NCBI GenBank assembly: GCA_964597035.1
Contig: CAZQWM010000001.1
Span: 124,001 to 188,000 of the forward strand
Direction of reading: 5' to 3'
DNA: 64,000 nucleotides
Source: Fen-1362 sp964597035
Lineage (GTDB): Bacteria > Planctomycetota > Phycisphaerae > Sedimentisphaerales > Anaerobacaceae
A model generated the notes under the pieces. That model did not search any database. It had not been told where the DNA came from and worked only from the letters and a program-made list of their open reading frames with translations. Shown in pieces: positions 15,991 to 23,389 of the stretch (positions within the stretch are counted from its first letter, which is position 1; each line of letters starts with the position of its first letter). Made by a program: the position numbers and the translations under genes.

Positions 15991-16407
15991 TTAATCCACC
16001 CGGGTAAGTAGCTGGATGAGCTTCAGTGTTGCTCTGACTGAGTAGTAGGTAACGCTGTGCTTTTCGGCGATTTTCCTCATCGGCAGACCCGCCACGAAAT
16101 AATCTCTTGCTATTTCGAGTTGTTGGTCGGTCAGCTTGTCGCGGTTTCGCAGGCACGTGATGAACTGGCCGTCTAACAGACGGCGAATCAGCTTGTGTAT
16201 CTTGCGGGCGACGTTTGCCTCGTTGACGCCTGCCAATCGGGCCATCTGGCTGTATGTGTTGGCGTTATCCAGGTACATCTGCATAAGCAGCCGGTCTTTG
16301 CCGGTCAGTAGTTCCGCCCTGCTCCTTAGCAAGTCGATGCGGTCTTCAAGGTTATCCCCCGCAGCGTTACGCCTTTTAATGTTTTTTGCCGCCCTGCTTC
16401 GTGCCAT
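15991..16407 (-). CDS. HTH protein, first gene of the ABC-GNAT-ParB operon
   Basis: 138 residues. A basic N-terminus (MARSRAAKNIKRRN) is followed by two helix-turn-helix-like segments: NTYSQMARLAGVNEANVARKIHKLIRR and LPMRKIAEKHSVTYYSVRATLKLI. The arrangement resembles sigma-70 region 4 or a phage regulator. A strong promoter and a palindrome lie directly upstream, so it could regulate its own operon. No enzyme motif is seen. Confidence 0.65.
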   Translation of the reverse strand: MARSRAAKNIKRRNAAGDNLEDRIDLLRSRAELLTGKDRLLMQMYLDNANTYSQMARLAGVNEANVARKIHKLIRRLLDGQFITCLRNRDKLTDQQLEIARDYFVAGLPMRKIAEKHSVTYYSVRATLKLIQLLTRVD

Positions 16408-16474
16408 TTAGCTACACTCCGTCCCCTTCGGCCGACCTTCATTTTTGGGGCCCAATCGCCTGTTTAAGACCATT

Positions 16475-16501
16475 GTTGTTGTCTATACACCAAACATCAA
16501 C
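16475..16501. promoter_or_regulatory. Candidate operator palindrome at the operon start site
   Basis: GTTGTTGT (16475-16482) and ACATCAAC (16494-16501) form an inverted repeat with one mismatch, centred just downstream of the -10 box of the minus-strand promoter, where a repressor would block transcription. Confidence 0.45.
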
Positions 16502-16504
16502 CTG

Positions 16505-16533
16505 AATGTAGCCATAAGCTAAACATTTGTCAA
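16505..16533 (-). promoter_or_regulatory. Strong sigma70-like promoter of the HTH-ABC-GNAT-ParB-DUF1376 operon
   Basis: On the minus strand: perfect TTGACA (16533-16528), 17-base spacer, TACATT (16510-16505). The distance to the HTH ATG is about 95 bases. No other promoter of this quality precedes the operon. Confidence 0.7.
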
Positions 16534-16616
16534 GTGTTTTTTATGTATTTTTCAAAAATAATTACAAGTTCGCTATCTGATTAACTTTATAGAAGAAGGG
16601 GCTTCCCAATTGAAAG

Positions 16617-16646
16617 GGGCACACCCACGGCCCGGGTGCCGATGTG
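16617..16646 (+). other. GC-rich hairpin upstream of tsaB
   Basis: GGCACA (16617-16622) pairs with TGTGCC (16641-16646), with CACCC/GGGTG nested inside. It lies in the 327-base gap between the HTH gene and tsaB; no T-run follows. The rest of the gap holds the minus-strand promoter and operator listed separately. Confidence 0.3.
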
Positions 16647-16734
16647 CCTGAAAGACTTTGATTTGCCGCTGATTGGAGGGTATTATCCCGCCTGACTGTT
16701 ATTGCAGGATGATAATGAAAGGACGCATCTGAGA

Positions 16735-17481
16735 GTGGCGAATCATATCAAAGACGCAGGCGGACCGTTGATAATCGCGGTAGAGACCAGTGGCCGGCTG
16801 GGTTCGGTGGCTGTGGCGCAAGGCGAGCGGCTTCTGGGAGAGAAGCAGTTTTCCGGCCCAATGCGGCACAGTGCAGAGGTCTTTCCTTCTATGGTCGCTC
16901 TGCTTAAGAAAGTTGGGAAAAAGCCGGCTGATATAGAGCAGATTTACATATCGGTCGGGCCGGGCAGCTTCACCGGCCTTCGCATAGCAGTAACCATCGC
17001 CAAGACGATGGCCTTGGCCAACCAGGCGAAGATTGTTGCCGTCGATACCCTGGATGTCATCGCGGCCAACGTCGTTTCATTAACATCGGGGCTTATAGAA
17101 AAAGATTTGAAGCCGAACGAAAGACTGGCGGCGGTTATTGATGCAAAGCGCGGGCAATTTTTCATAGCCGTTTATGACAAGACCGGCAGTGCCGGCTGGC
17201 AGAAGATTATTCCGGACTGCCTGATGACCGCCGATGATTTTCTCGACCGTTTCGCCGGCTGTGGAAAACCGATCGCATTACTGGGCGAGGGGCTGGTTTA
17301 CTATAAGGACAAATTCAAAGACCCCGCCGTGCGTTTTCTCGATGAAAAGTTCTGGAATCCGACGGCAGCCAATGTTTACCGATTGGGCTGGGAAAAAGCA
17401 AAGCACACTGAGTTTACCGATGCTCTTACCCTGACACCCAACTACCTCCGCCTGCCCGACGCAAAGCCGAAACCGGTTTAG
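16735..17481 (+). CDS. tsaB: tRNA N6-threonylcarbamoyladenosine protein TsaB
   Basis: 248 residues from GTG 16735 (AAAGGA 11 bases upstream); a TTG at 16702 would add 11 residues. The ASKHA-fold start IIAVETSGRLGSVAV and the strong signature YISVGPGSFTGLRIAVTIAKTMA define TsaB, the non-catalytic partner of TsaD and TsaE that stabilises the complex making t6A37 in ANN-decoding tRNAs. Length is normal. The neighbouring genes are not t6A genes. Confidence 0.93.
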   Translation: MANHIKDAGGPLIIAVETSGRLGSVAVAQGERLLGEKQFSGPMRHSAEVFPSMVALLKKVGKKPADIEQIYISVGPGSFTGLRIAVTIAKTMALANQAKIVAVDTLDVIAANVVSLTSGLIEKDLKPNERLAAVIDAKRGQFFIAVYDKTGSAGWQKIIPDCLMTADDFLDRFAGCGKPIALLGEGLVYYKDKFKDPAVRFLDEKFWNPTAANVYRLGWEKAKHTEFTDALTLTPNYLRLPDAKPKPV

Positions 17482-17505
17482 AACCGGCGTTTTGCCCGGC
17501 TGTTT

Positions 17506-20055
17506 TCACTTTGTCACAATGCCAATTGGTCCGCCCGATATAAGCGAAGCCACATTGGCGAGAATGCGGGGCAGCATAAGCCCGCCGCGTGTCGCGAGGT
17601 ATTTCGGCTCCCAGACGGGGGAGAATTTTTCCTTATACTGTCGCAGGCCCTGAAAGTTATAGAAGTGCTCGCCGTATCGAAATATGAACGCGCCGGTCCG
17701 CTCCCACAATGGTGCCAGCGTGCCGGTCTGCAGGCCCGACAGCGGAGCCATACCCATATTGAACCACTTGAACGCTTCATTTTTGCCCCAGAGCATCAGT
17801 TCGACAAAAAGATAATCCATAATCCCGCCTTCAGCCGACGACAGGTGCCGCATAAGGTCGATAGACATCTCATATTTCCCGGCGCCCGCCCAGACGTTGG
17901 CAAAGGCGACGATACGCCCGTTTGATTTCACGACCGCTACCGGCGTCCGCCTGATATAATCCGGTTTGAAACAGCCGAGCGAAAACCTTTTTTCTCTCGC
18001 GTGCCTTTCGTCAAGCCAGCCGTCCGAGATTTCCTTCAGCGTGTTCATTATCGCATCGACCTGGCCGGGCTGGATAATTTCGAACGTATATCCGTTTTTG
18101 ACCAGTTTATTGTGCGTGTAGCGCAGTCCCTTGTGTTCACCGCCTTCGAGTGAGAATTTTTCAAGGTCAACTTTTGCCTCTTCGCCGAGTTTGAAAAACT
18201 TCATACCGAACTGCAGATACAGTGGCAGGTTCGCTTGGTCTATCTGGTAAAAGACGGGCCAGCCGTCGTGCTCGTCGCACAGCTCACGAAATTGCCACAG
18301 CAGGTCGTCCCAGTCCTCCTCCGGGCCGACCGGGTCACCCATCGCTACCCAGCTTCGCCCCTCGATTCCGAACATAATGAAACTGTTGCGTGCATCGTTA
18401 AAGACAAATTGCTTGTCCCCGAGCAGCGCCAGATTAGCGCTGGTCTTTTTGGATTCTGCCACAATCCTGCCGATCTGGTCCTGATGGTCAACCAGCATTT
18501 CTTTCATGGGGTATGCCCGGCTGCGCAGCAATCGTGCGATTACAAGCAGAAGTATGACGCTTACTGCTCCCGCCGAGCCACGAAGAAAACGAGGCGCATC
18601 GGCATTAAAGGCGAATTTCCACCATAAATCGTGCCCGTATTCCACGTGCTTATATGAGAAAAGGCCCAGCCAGACCGAACATAATACGGCGATTACGGCG
18701 AGAATGACCCAGCCCGAGGTCAATCGGCCCGCAAGAACGGAGCTTTTGCGATAGAAACTGGACCGGCAGGGCAGCAGCATCAGCAGTATTACCAGCAGGA
18801 TAATCGCTTCTTCATAATCCAGCCCCTTGAGCATCGAGAACACAACGCCGGCTATGAGCAGCGCCACCGTCAGGTGATACGCCGCGTCCACTTTACGCTG
18901 AATTGCCCTGGCGAGAATCAACAGCCCTGCGCCGGCCAGTGAGCCGAGGAAATGAGAAAACTCAATCGCAGGCAGCGGCAAAAAATCCCTCAGCCAGCCA
19001 ATCCGTCCCTTTTCTGCGGGCAGCGCTCCCGAAACCAGCAGAACCACGCCCGAGACAAACGTCATCACCGCGAGAACGTTCGGCATAATTGCCCCGGCGA
19101 TTTTGCCGAAACCGGAAGCCAGGCGGGTTAAAAGCCCCCGTCTCAGCAGAAATTCCATCGCCACAAGCAGCAGCGACGCCAGGCCGAACGGAATCAAATA
19201 ATAAATCAGTCGATAAGCCAGCAGCGAACTGATTATAGAGGCCGGCTCGTGAAACGGCGACAACAGCAGAATAATGGCTGTGTCGAATACGCCCAGCCCG
19301 CCGGGAATGTAACTTAGCAGCCCCGCAACCTGCGCCAGCAGGAAAAGCGGCATAAACTGCAGGTAATTGATTTGTCCGCCTGCCGGCAACAGGACAAAAA
19401 GTACCGCCCCCGCTAAAAGCCAGTCAACCGAAGCGACGACTATCTGTGACCATATCAGAGTCGCGGGTGGCATTACAAACTCCCGCCCGCGTATCCGCAC
19501 GGGCGTTTTTTTTACCGCCCCCAGCACAACGTAGGCAATAACCATAATGCCGAACAGCACCCCAATCGGCCGGACCGTCACAAACGGCAGATGGAGCGCG
19601 TCCGGCACGTGCTCCGATGAGAGCAAAAACACGACCGAACCCGTTGTGAAAAACCCAAGCCAGAACGTTATCATGCAGAACGCTACCAGCGTCGCGACCT
19701 TGCCCGCCGAGACACCCAGCATCGAGTAAATTCGGTAACGAACGGCGCTGCCGCCCAGAATCGTCATATTGTGACTGAACGCATATCCCACAAACGACGC
19801 CATCGCCGTTTTGGTGTATTTAATCGGATGCTTGATATAACGAAGTGCCAGCCAGTCGTAGGCCGTAAGCGTGAGGTAATCCAGAATCGTCAGCAGCATT
19901 GCCGCTGCCAGGCGCCTGCTCGGAAGCAGAGCAAGCTGCATAGTTATGTCGTGGTAATTATACCGGTTTAGCTTGTGGTGAATGACGAGCAGGGCAGCGG
20001 CGAAAAGCAGCAAGCTCAGGACCGCAACAACATAATGATGTAAACCGCGTTTCAT
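17506..20055 (-). CDS. mprF: MprF-like membrane protein: flippase domain plus DUF2156 aminoacyltransferase-type domain
   Basis: 849 residues. About the first 500 hold a dozen or so membrane segments: an N-terminal UPF0104/LPG-synthase-like region (AMASFVGYAFSHNMTILGGSAVRYRIYSMLG and YIPGGLGVFDTAIILLL are its signatures) and further helices. The last 340 form the cytosolic DUF2156 double-GNAT domain (FGIEGRSWVAMGDPVGPEEDW, FYQIDQANLPLYLQFGMKFFKLGEEAKVDL, WFNMGMAPLSGL). The family transfers Lys or Ala from tRNA to phosphatidylglycerol and flips the product, reducing surface charge. The amino acid used cannot be told. It converges on tsaB. Confidence 0.85.
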   Translation of the reverse strand: MKRGLHHYVVAVLSLLLFAAALLVIHHKLNRYNYHDITMQLALLPSRRLAAAMLLTILDYLTLTAYDWLALRYIKHPIKYTKTAMASFVGYAFSHNMTILGGSAVRYRIYSMLGVSAGKVATLVAFCMITFWLGFFTTGSVVFLLSSEHVPDALHLPFVTVRPIGVLFGIMVIAYVVLGAVKKTPVRIRGREFVMPPATLIWSQIVVASVDWLLAGAVLFVLLPAGGQINYLQFMPLFLLAQVAGLLSYIPGGLGVFDTAIILLLSPFHEPASIISSLLAYRLIYYLIPFGLASLLLVAMEFLLRRGLLTRLASGFGKIAGAIMPNVLAVMTFVSGVVLLVSGALPAEKGRIGWLRDFLPLPAIEFSHFLGSLAGAGLLILARAIQRKVDAAYHLTVALLIAGVVFSMLKGLDYEEAIILLVILLMLLPCRSSFYRKSSVLAGRLTSGWVILAVIAVLCSVWLGLFSYKHVEYGHDLWWKFAFNADAPRFLRGSAGAVSVILLLVIARLLRSRAYPMKEMLVDHQDQIGRIVAESKKTSANLALLGDKQFVFNDARNSFIMFGIEGRSWVAMGDPVGPEEDWDDLLWQFRELCDEHDGWPVFYQIDQANLPLYLQFGMKFFKLGEEAKVDLEKFSLEGGEHKGLRYTHNKLVKNGYTFEIIQPGQVDAIMNTLKEISDGWLDERHAREKRFSLGCFKPDYIRRTPVAVVKSNGRIVAFANVWAGAGKYEMSIDLMRHLSSAEGGIMDYLFVELMLWGKNEAFKWFNMGMAPLSGLQTGTLAPLWERTGAFIFRYGEHFYNFQGLRQYKEKFSPVWEPKYLATRGGLMLPRILANVASLISGGPIGIVTK

Positions 20056-20227
20056 AAGGTCAGCATAGTATTATTGCTCTGTCGCACAGGAAAGCAACCT
20101 GTTGATATTCGGCGGATTTTGCTTGGCCCGGCGGGCGGGCTGTGTATACAATACAGCCGATTTGCAATTGGCGGCCGGGCACCCTCGGCTGCAAGGCGTA
20201 TTGTTTGACGCAAAAGGAGGACGAAAT

Positions 20228-20614
20228 ATGGCGTGGGGTGTGGGCGAAAAGAAACCTGAAGTAAAAAAGAGCACCGGCACCAGGATAGTTGAGCTTGGTG
20301 GAAATGAAGGAACTGGAGGAGAAGCAGCAATGGAGAAAAGGACAAAAGCGCAGCGGAATCTGGCGGGCGGAATGGAAATGCTTGAACTCGATTTTCTGTT
20401 GGGCGTCGTCGAGAGCACCGATAGCGAAGACAAAAACGACGTTGCAATGCGCAAGCTCAGCTTCAACGAGGCGCTCAGGCGCAACCAGCAGAATGAGATA
20501 GATAGCTCCGCCCTGACGGTTTACGCGGTGGATGAGAAGAACCATTACGGCAAGGACATTCAATGCGCGGCGATGAAGGTGCTTGCAGGCCGAACCGAGC
20601 ACAAGGGCTCGTGA
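20228..20614 (+). CDS. Unknown protein, paralogue A of a novel domain
   Basis: 128 residues from the ATG at 20228 with AAGGAGG (20214-20220) upstream; the open frame before it is leader. Residues about 46-122 (AGGMEMLELDFLLGVVEST to AMKVLAGRT) match the C-terminal part of the next gene: GGME-L-DFL-VVE-TD--DK-DV-MR-L-F-E--R, then S--L-VY--DE---YGK-I---AM--LA-RT. No membrane segment or signal. The N-terminus is charged and low in complexity. Function unknown; a small alpha-helical adaptor or regulator is only a guess. Confidence 0.65.
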   Translation: MAWGVGEKKPEVKKSTGTRIVELGGNEGTGGEAAMEKRTKAQRNLAGGMEMLELDFLLGVVESTDSEDKNDVAMRKLSFNEALRRNQQNEIDSSALTVYAVDEKNHYGKDIQCAAMKVLAGRTEHKGS

Positions 20615-20635
20615 TTTTTGATTTATTACTTGCTG

Positions 20636-20700
20636 TTTTCAATTTTCCGGAGCTGCTCTTTGAAGCTCACCGTTGCGTTGTTCGGGCGATAAATTGAAAA
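20636..20700. repeat. Inverted repeat between the two paralogues
   Basis: TTTTCAATTT (20636-20645) and AAATTGAAAA (20691-20700) are perfect inverse copies flanking a GC-richer segment with an inner AGCTGCTC/GAAGCTC pairing. It may act as a transcription or mRNA-processing element between the genes. Confidence 0.35.
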
Positions 20701-20726
20701 TGGAAAATCGAAAGTCAATGTGAGTA

Positions 20727-21425
20727 ATGGAATTGGTACTTTCGGAGTTTGTGTGTTTGGCGGCGGGCGATGGTGAGGAAACCTTCTGGACCCAACTGCT
20801 TGTCGTTGTGATATTGGCTGCGGGCTGGGGGCTGTACAGTCTTGCCAGGAAGAGGGCCAAACAAAAAGTCAGCAGAGTGGGACGATACTCTCAGGCACAA
20901 GGCCGGTACGTCCGGTTTCGGGAGCTGGCACATCAGAAATACGGTGAGCTTGTTGAGGGACTGAAGAATGCGGCGGCAAGGTTGCGTGCGGGGATTGCTG
21001 CGCCGGCTTCGAGCGCCGGCACGCCGGGGGCCGCTATACCGACCGGGAGCAGGTTGGAAAATGCACCGGCACCGGGTGAGTCTGTTAGAAAGTCCAAACA
21101 AACAGGGCCAAGAAAGCGGGATACTGCAGGAGGAATGGAGCTTCTGGCAACGGATTTTCTGGCGTGGGTTGTTGAGCAGACAGACGCAGCGGATAAGCGG
21201 GATGTTGATATGCGAAGGTTGTGTTTTGGCGAGCTTGTTCGGCGGGGCGAGCTTTCGCTTGTGGCCAGTGACTCGCTAAAGGTTTATACCCAGGATGAGG
21301 AGGGGTTTTACGGCAAGTCAATTCGCTATGAGGCGATGATGGAATTAGCAGCACGCACGGGAAAAACGCCGCACGGAACTTCAGAGCAAACAACGATGGA
21401 GACCGCAAGAGATTTGAATGGATGA
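20727..21425 (+). CDS. Unknown membrane-anchored protein, paralogue B of the novel domain
   Basis: 232 residues from the ATG at 20727. A membrane segment lies at about 24-41 (LLVVVILAAGWGLYSLA), then a basic helix, a Pro/Ala/Gly-rich linker (APASSAGTPGAAIPTG) and the domain shared with the preceding protein (GGMELLATDFLAWVVEQTD to AMMELAART). The pair looks like one soluble and one membrane-bound form of the same module. Its stop overlaps the next gene's ATG by eight bases, so the two are translationally coupled. No known family recognised. Confidence 0.65.
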   Translation: MELVLSEFVCLAAGDGEETFWTQLLVVVILAAGWGLYSLARKRAKQKVSRVGRYSQAQGRYVRFRELAHQKYGELVEGLKNAAARLRAGIAAPASSAGTPGAAIPTGSRLENAPAPGESVRKSKQTGPRKRDTAGGMELLATDFLAWVVEQTDAADKRDVDMRRLCFGELVRRGELSLVASDSLKVYTQDEEGFYGKSIRYEAMMELAARTGKTPHGTSEQTTMETARDLNG

Positions 21426-21933
21426 TGTTGGGCTGCTTTTGAAAGCATACTGGGAGAAGCTTCACGAACTGCTGGCCGAAAACAAAGACCTCGTGGCGGA
21501 AAAGATAGACGTCCTGCTCAATGGCGAGACAGAGCGGCGGAATTATTCCTTTGATGAGGTTAAGTATTCGGCGTATCGAGAGGCGGCGTTGTCGTTTGTC
21601 GAGGAGCGGATAGAGACCTATAATCCGGTTGGTATGCAGTATCTTTTTGCCCCGGACAGACGACGTGAAGCAGCCGAGCTGGAATTTGGATTGGACTGGT
21701 TCGACGGCAAAGGGGAATTTGAGCGCATTCTCAAAGCGGCCGGACACAAGGCCAGGCCGAATCAAACTGATGAGCAGATTCGCCGGGCGGCCTGCGAGCT
21801 TATACGCGAGATGGGGGCGTATCCTGATAGAAGCATAATAGCCGGCTATGAGGCGGACCCGCAGGAGAGGAAGCTGGCCGATTATGTCGTGGCCATAGCG
21901 ATTGAGGAGGTAATTTGCTCAAAAAGCCGTTAG
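21418..21933 (+). CDS. Unknown, mostly helical soluble protein coupled to paralogue B
   Basis: 171 residues, starting inside the end of the preceding gene. Predicted helical, acidic, with no Cys or metal motif and no signal. Segments YWEKLHELLAENKDLVAEKIDVLL, SFVEERIETYNPVG and EQIRRAACELIREMG are visible. I do not recognise a family. After it about 300 bases hold no gene or clear signal before the pilus-type gene at 22236. Confidence 0.6.
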   Translation: MDDVGLLLKAYWEKLHELLAENKDLVAEKIDVLLNGETERRNYSFDEVKYSAYREAALSFVEERIETYNPVGMQYLFAPDRRREAAELEFGLDWFDGKGEFERILKAAGHKARPNQTDEQIRRAACELIREMGAYPDRSIIAGYEADPQERKLADYVVAIAIEEVICSKSR

Positions 21934-22235
21934 GAACTCGGGCGAGCGATTCGTATATTATAATTTAGAGAAAGCTGCGCGCGATTTTCGCCCATAGAGA
22001 GGGAGGTTTTCGGACGTTTTTTGTATGCCTCGTTACAGGATTGAGTGTGGGAGGAAGTTAAGAGCGCTTACGATAATGCCGATTTATTACTGTCGTTTTT
22101 TCCGGATGTGACGCGTCAAGTTTGCAAAAGAGCGGCAAACAGGGGCGTCAGTGAAAAAACTGAATCCAATTTGAGGAGAGATGCGGACCTGACAAAGATA
22201 CGGCTGTGATTTGCTGCAGTGTTCGCCCAGAAATT

Positions 22236-22592
22236 ATGGACAAAGGCACAATAAAATGGTTGTTACTGGCTGCGGTAGCTGTTTGCGGAATGCTTGGCTA
22301 TAAGGTTGCCACCCATGCGTCAAAGGGAAGCAGCAAAAAAGACGATGTTATGTACGACCGTCCTGAGCCGAGGTTTGGCGTTGTGACGGCTATTCTGTAT
22401 TGCGAGGAAGACCCGACCGTTCTTATCGAGGACCAGTTGCTGCACGAGGGCGATACGATTCACGACGTTATGGTGCTCGACATTGGTGCGGAAAAGGTTC
22501 GCTTTGACAAGCAGGGAGAGAAATGGGAACAGAGGGTGCAGGAGCCGGCCAAGCCCGAATGGTGGAAGAGGAGGGGCAAAGGCGAATCCTGA
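22236..22592 (+). CDS. Single-pass membrane protein resembling pilus/secretion periplasmic proteins
   Basis: 118 residues from the ATG at 22236 (an upstream in-frame start at 22206 is possible). IKWLLLAAVAVCGMLGYKVAT is one membrane segment; the outer part reads FGVVTAILYCEEDPTVLIEDQLLHEGDTIHDVMVLDIGAEKVRFDKQGEKWEQRV. A small beta-domain with the pattern '(A)ILY-D-P--LI--QLLHEGDTI--V-V--I----V-F---G--W' recalls PilP or GspC-type domains, but the resemblance is weak. A clear terminator follows, so it ends its transcript. Confidence 0.5.
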   Translation: MDKGTIKWLLLAAVAVCGMLGYKVATHASKGSSKKDDVMYDRPEPRFGVVTAILYCEEDPTVLIEDQLLHEGDTIHDVMVLDIGAEKVRFDKQGEKWEQRVQEPAKPEWWKRRGKGES

Positions 22593-22659
22593 GATTTGTT
22601 AAGCTATCATAGGTCAGAGGGAGGACGGCGAGAGAGCTGCCCGTGGATACGGAGGCGGG

Positions 22660-22699
22660 ATGACAATTGGCATCGTGAGCTGCCAGTTGTCATTTTTTT
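22660..22699 (+). terminator. Rho-independent terminator
   Basis: ATGACAATTGGCA (22660-22672) and TGCCAGTTGTCAT (22681-22693) make a 13-bp stem with one G-U pair, an 8-base loop, and a run of seven T (22693-22699). It closes the plus-strand transcript ending with the gene at 22592. Confidence 0.85.
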
Positions 22700-22821
22700 G
22701 CGCTGACAGCGTAACAATAAAAAGTACTGCTGAAAGGATTTTGTAAAGGGCTTTTGTTGTTGCGCGGGAAGATTTGCTGCTGGTGCGGTTTCTTTGGTCA
22801 GTCAAGGGTCCTGGAGCCGGA

Positions 22822-23157
22822 TTAGCTGGTCAGTTGCAAGCCCGCCAATGCTATGAATTTGTCGTCGACGACCTTGAAGATGCCCTCAAGGCCGGTAACG
22901 GCGAATATGCCCCTTGTGGCCGGCGCCACGTTGCAGAAGATAAGCTGATGGTCCCAGTCCACCAGTGTTTTCCTTAGCTTGAGCAGCTTTGATAAGCTCG
23001 ATGAAGTTATTATGTCGATATTGGAGAAATCCAGCACAACGTCGCAGTCGCCTCTGTCTTTGACAATATCTGTAACGGTTTTCAGCTCGTCGCCCATCTG
23101 CGGCTCGGCAGGCATATCAACGAGAATTATATTTTCCGACCAGTTCTGAATTCCCAT
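22822..23157 (-). CDS. STAS-domain protein, anti-sigma-factor-antagonist type
   Basis: 111 residues from the ATG at 23157, with AGAGGA about nine bases upstream. It has the STAS fold: IILVDMPAE, VVLDFSNIDIITSSSLSKLLKLRKTLV (phosphorylatable Ser in the ITSSSLS turn) and FAVTGLEGIFKVVDD. Such proteins bind and are switched by serine kinases of the RsbW/SpoIIAB type in partner-switching control of sigma factors or kinases. No kinase or phosphatase partner is beside it. Confidence 0.82.
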   Translation of the reverse strand: MGIQNWSENIILVDMPAEPQMGDELKTVTDIVKDRGDCDVVLDFSNIDIITSSSLSKLLKLRKTLVDWDHQLIFCNVAPATRGIFAVTGLEGIFKVVDDKFIALAGLQLTS

Positions 23158-23389
23158 TTCTAAAGTCCTCTGGTAGTCAGGAATCAATTTTTTACAGCCA
23201 AATATGTATCGGCACTTGCATTAGGCGGGTTAAGGGGAAAATCTGCGGGTGCAAGGTGGTTTGGGAGAAACTGACTGGTTGGCAGGCAAACCGGTCATAA
23301 CCGGACTGGCCGGGCGTGAAGGCGTTGTCGGTGGGGAGATTATAGGGTCAGATTTGGGTGTAACTCAAAACAAGGCCAAATGGTTGTGC

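Noticed and set aside
20052..20602. Overlapping minus-strand frames upstream of mprF
   Set aside because: They are antisense to the paralogue A gene, which has a strong AAGGAGG site; composition is low-complexity.
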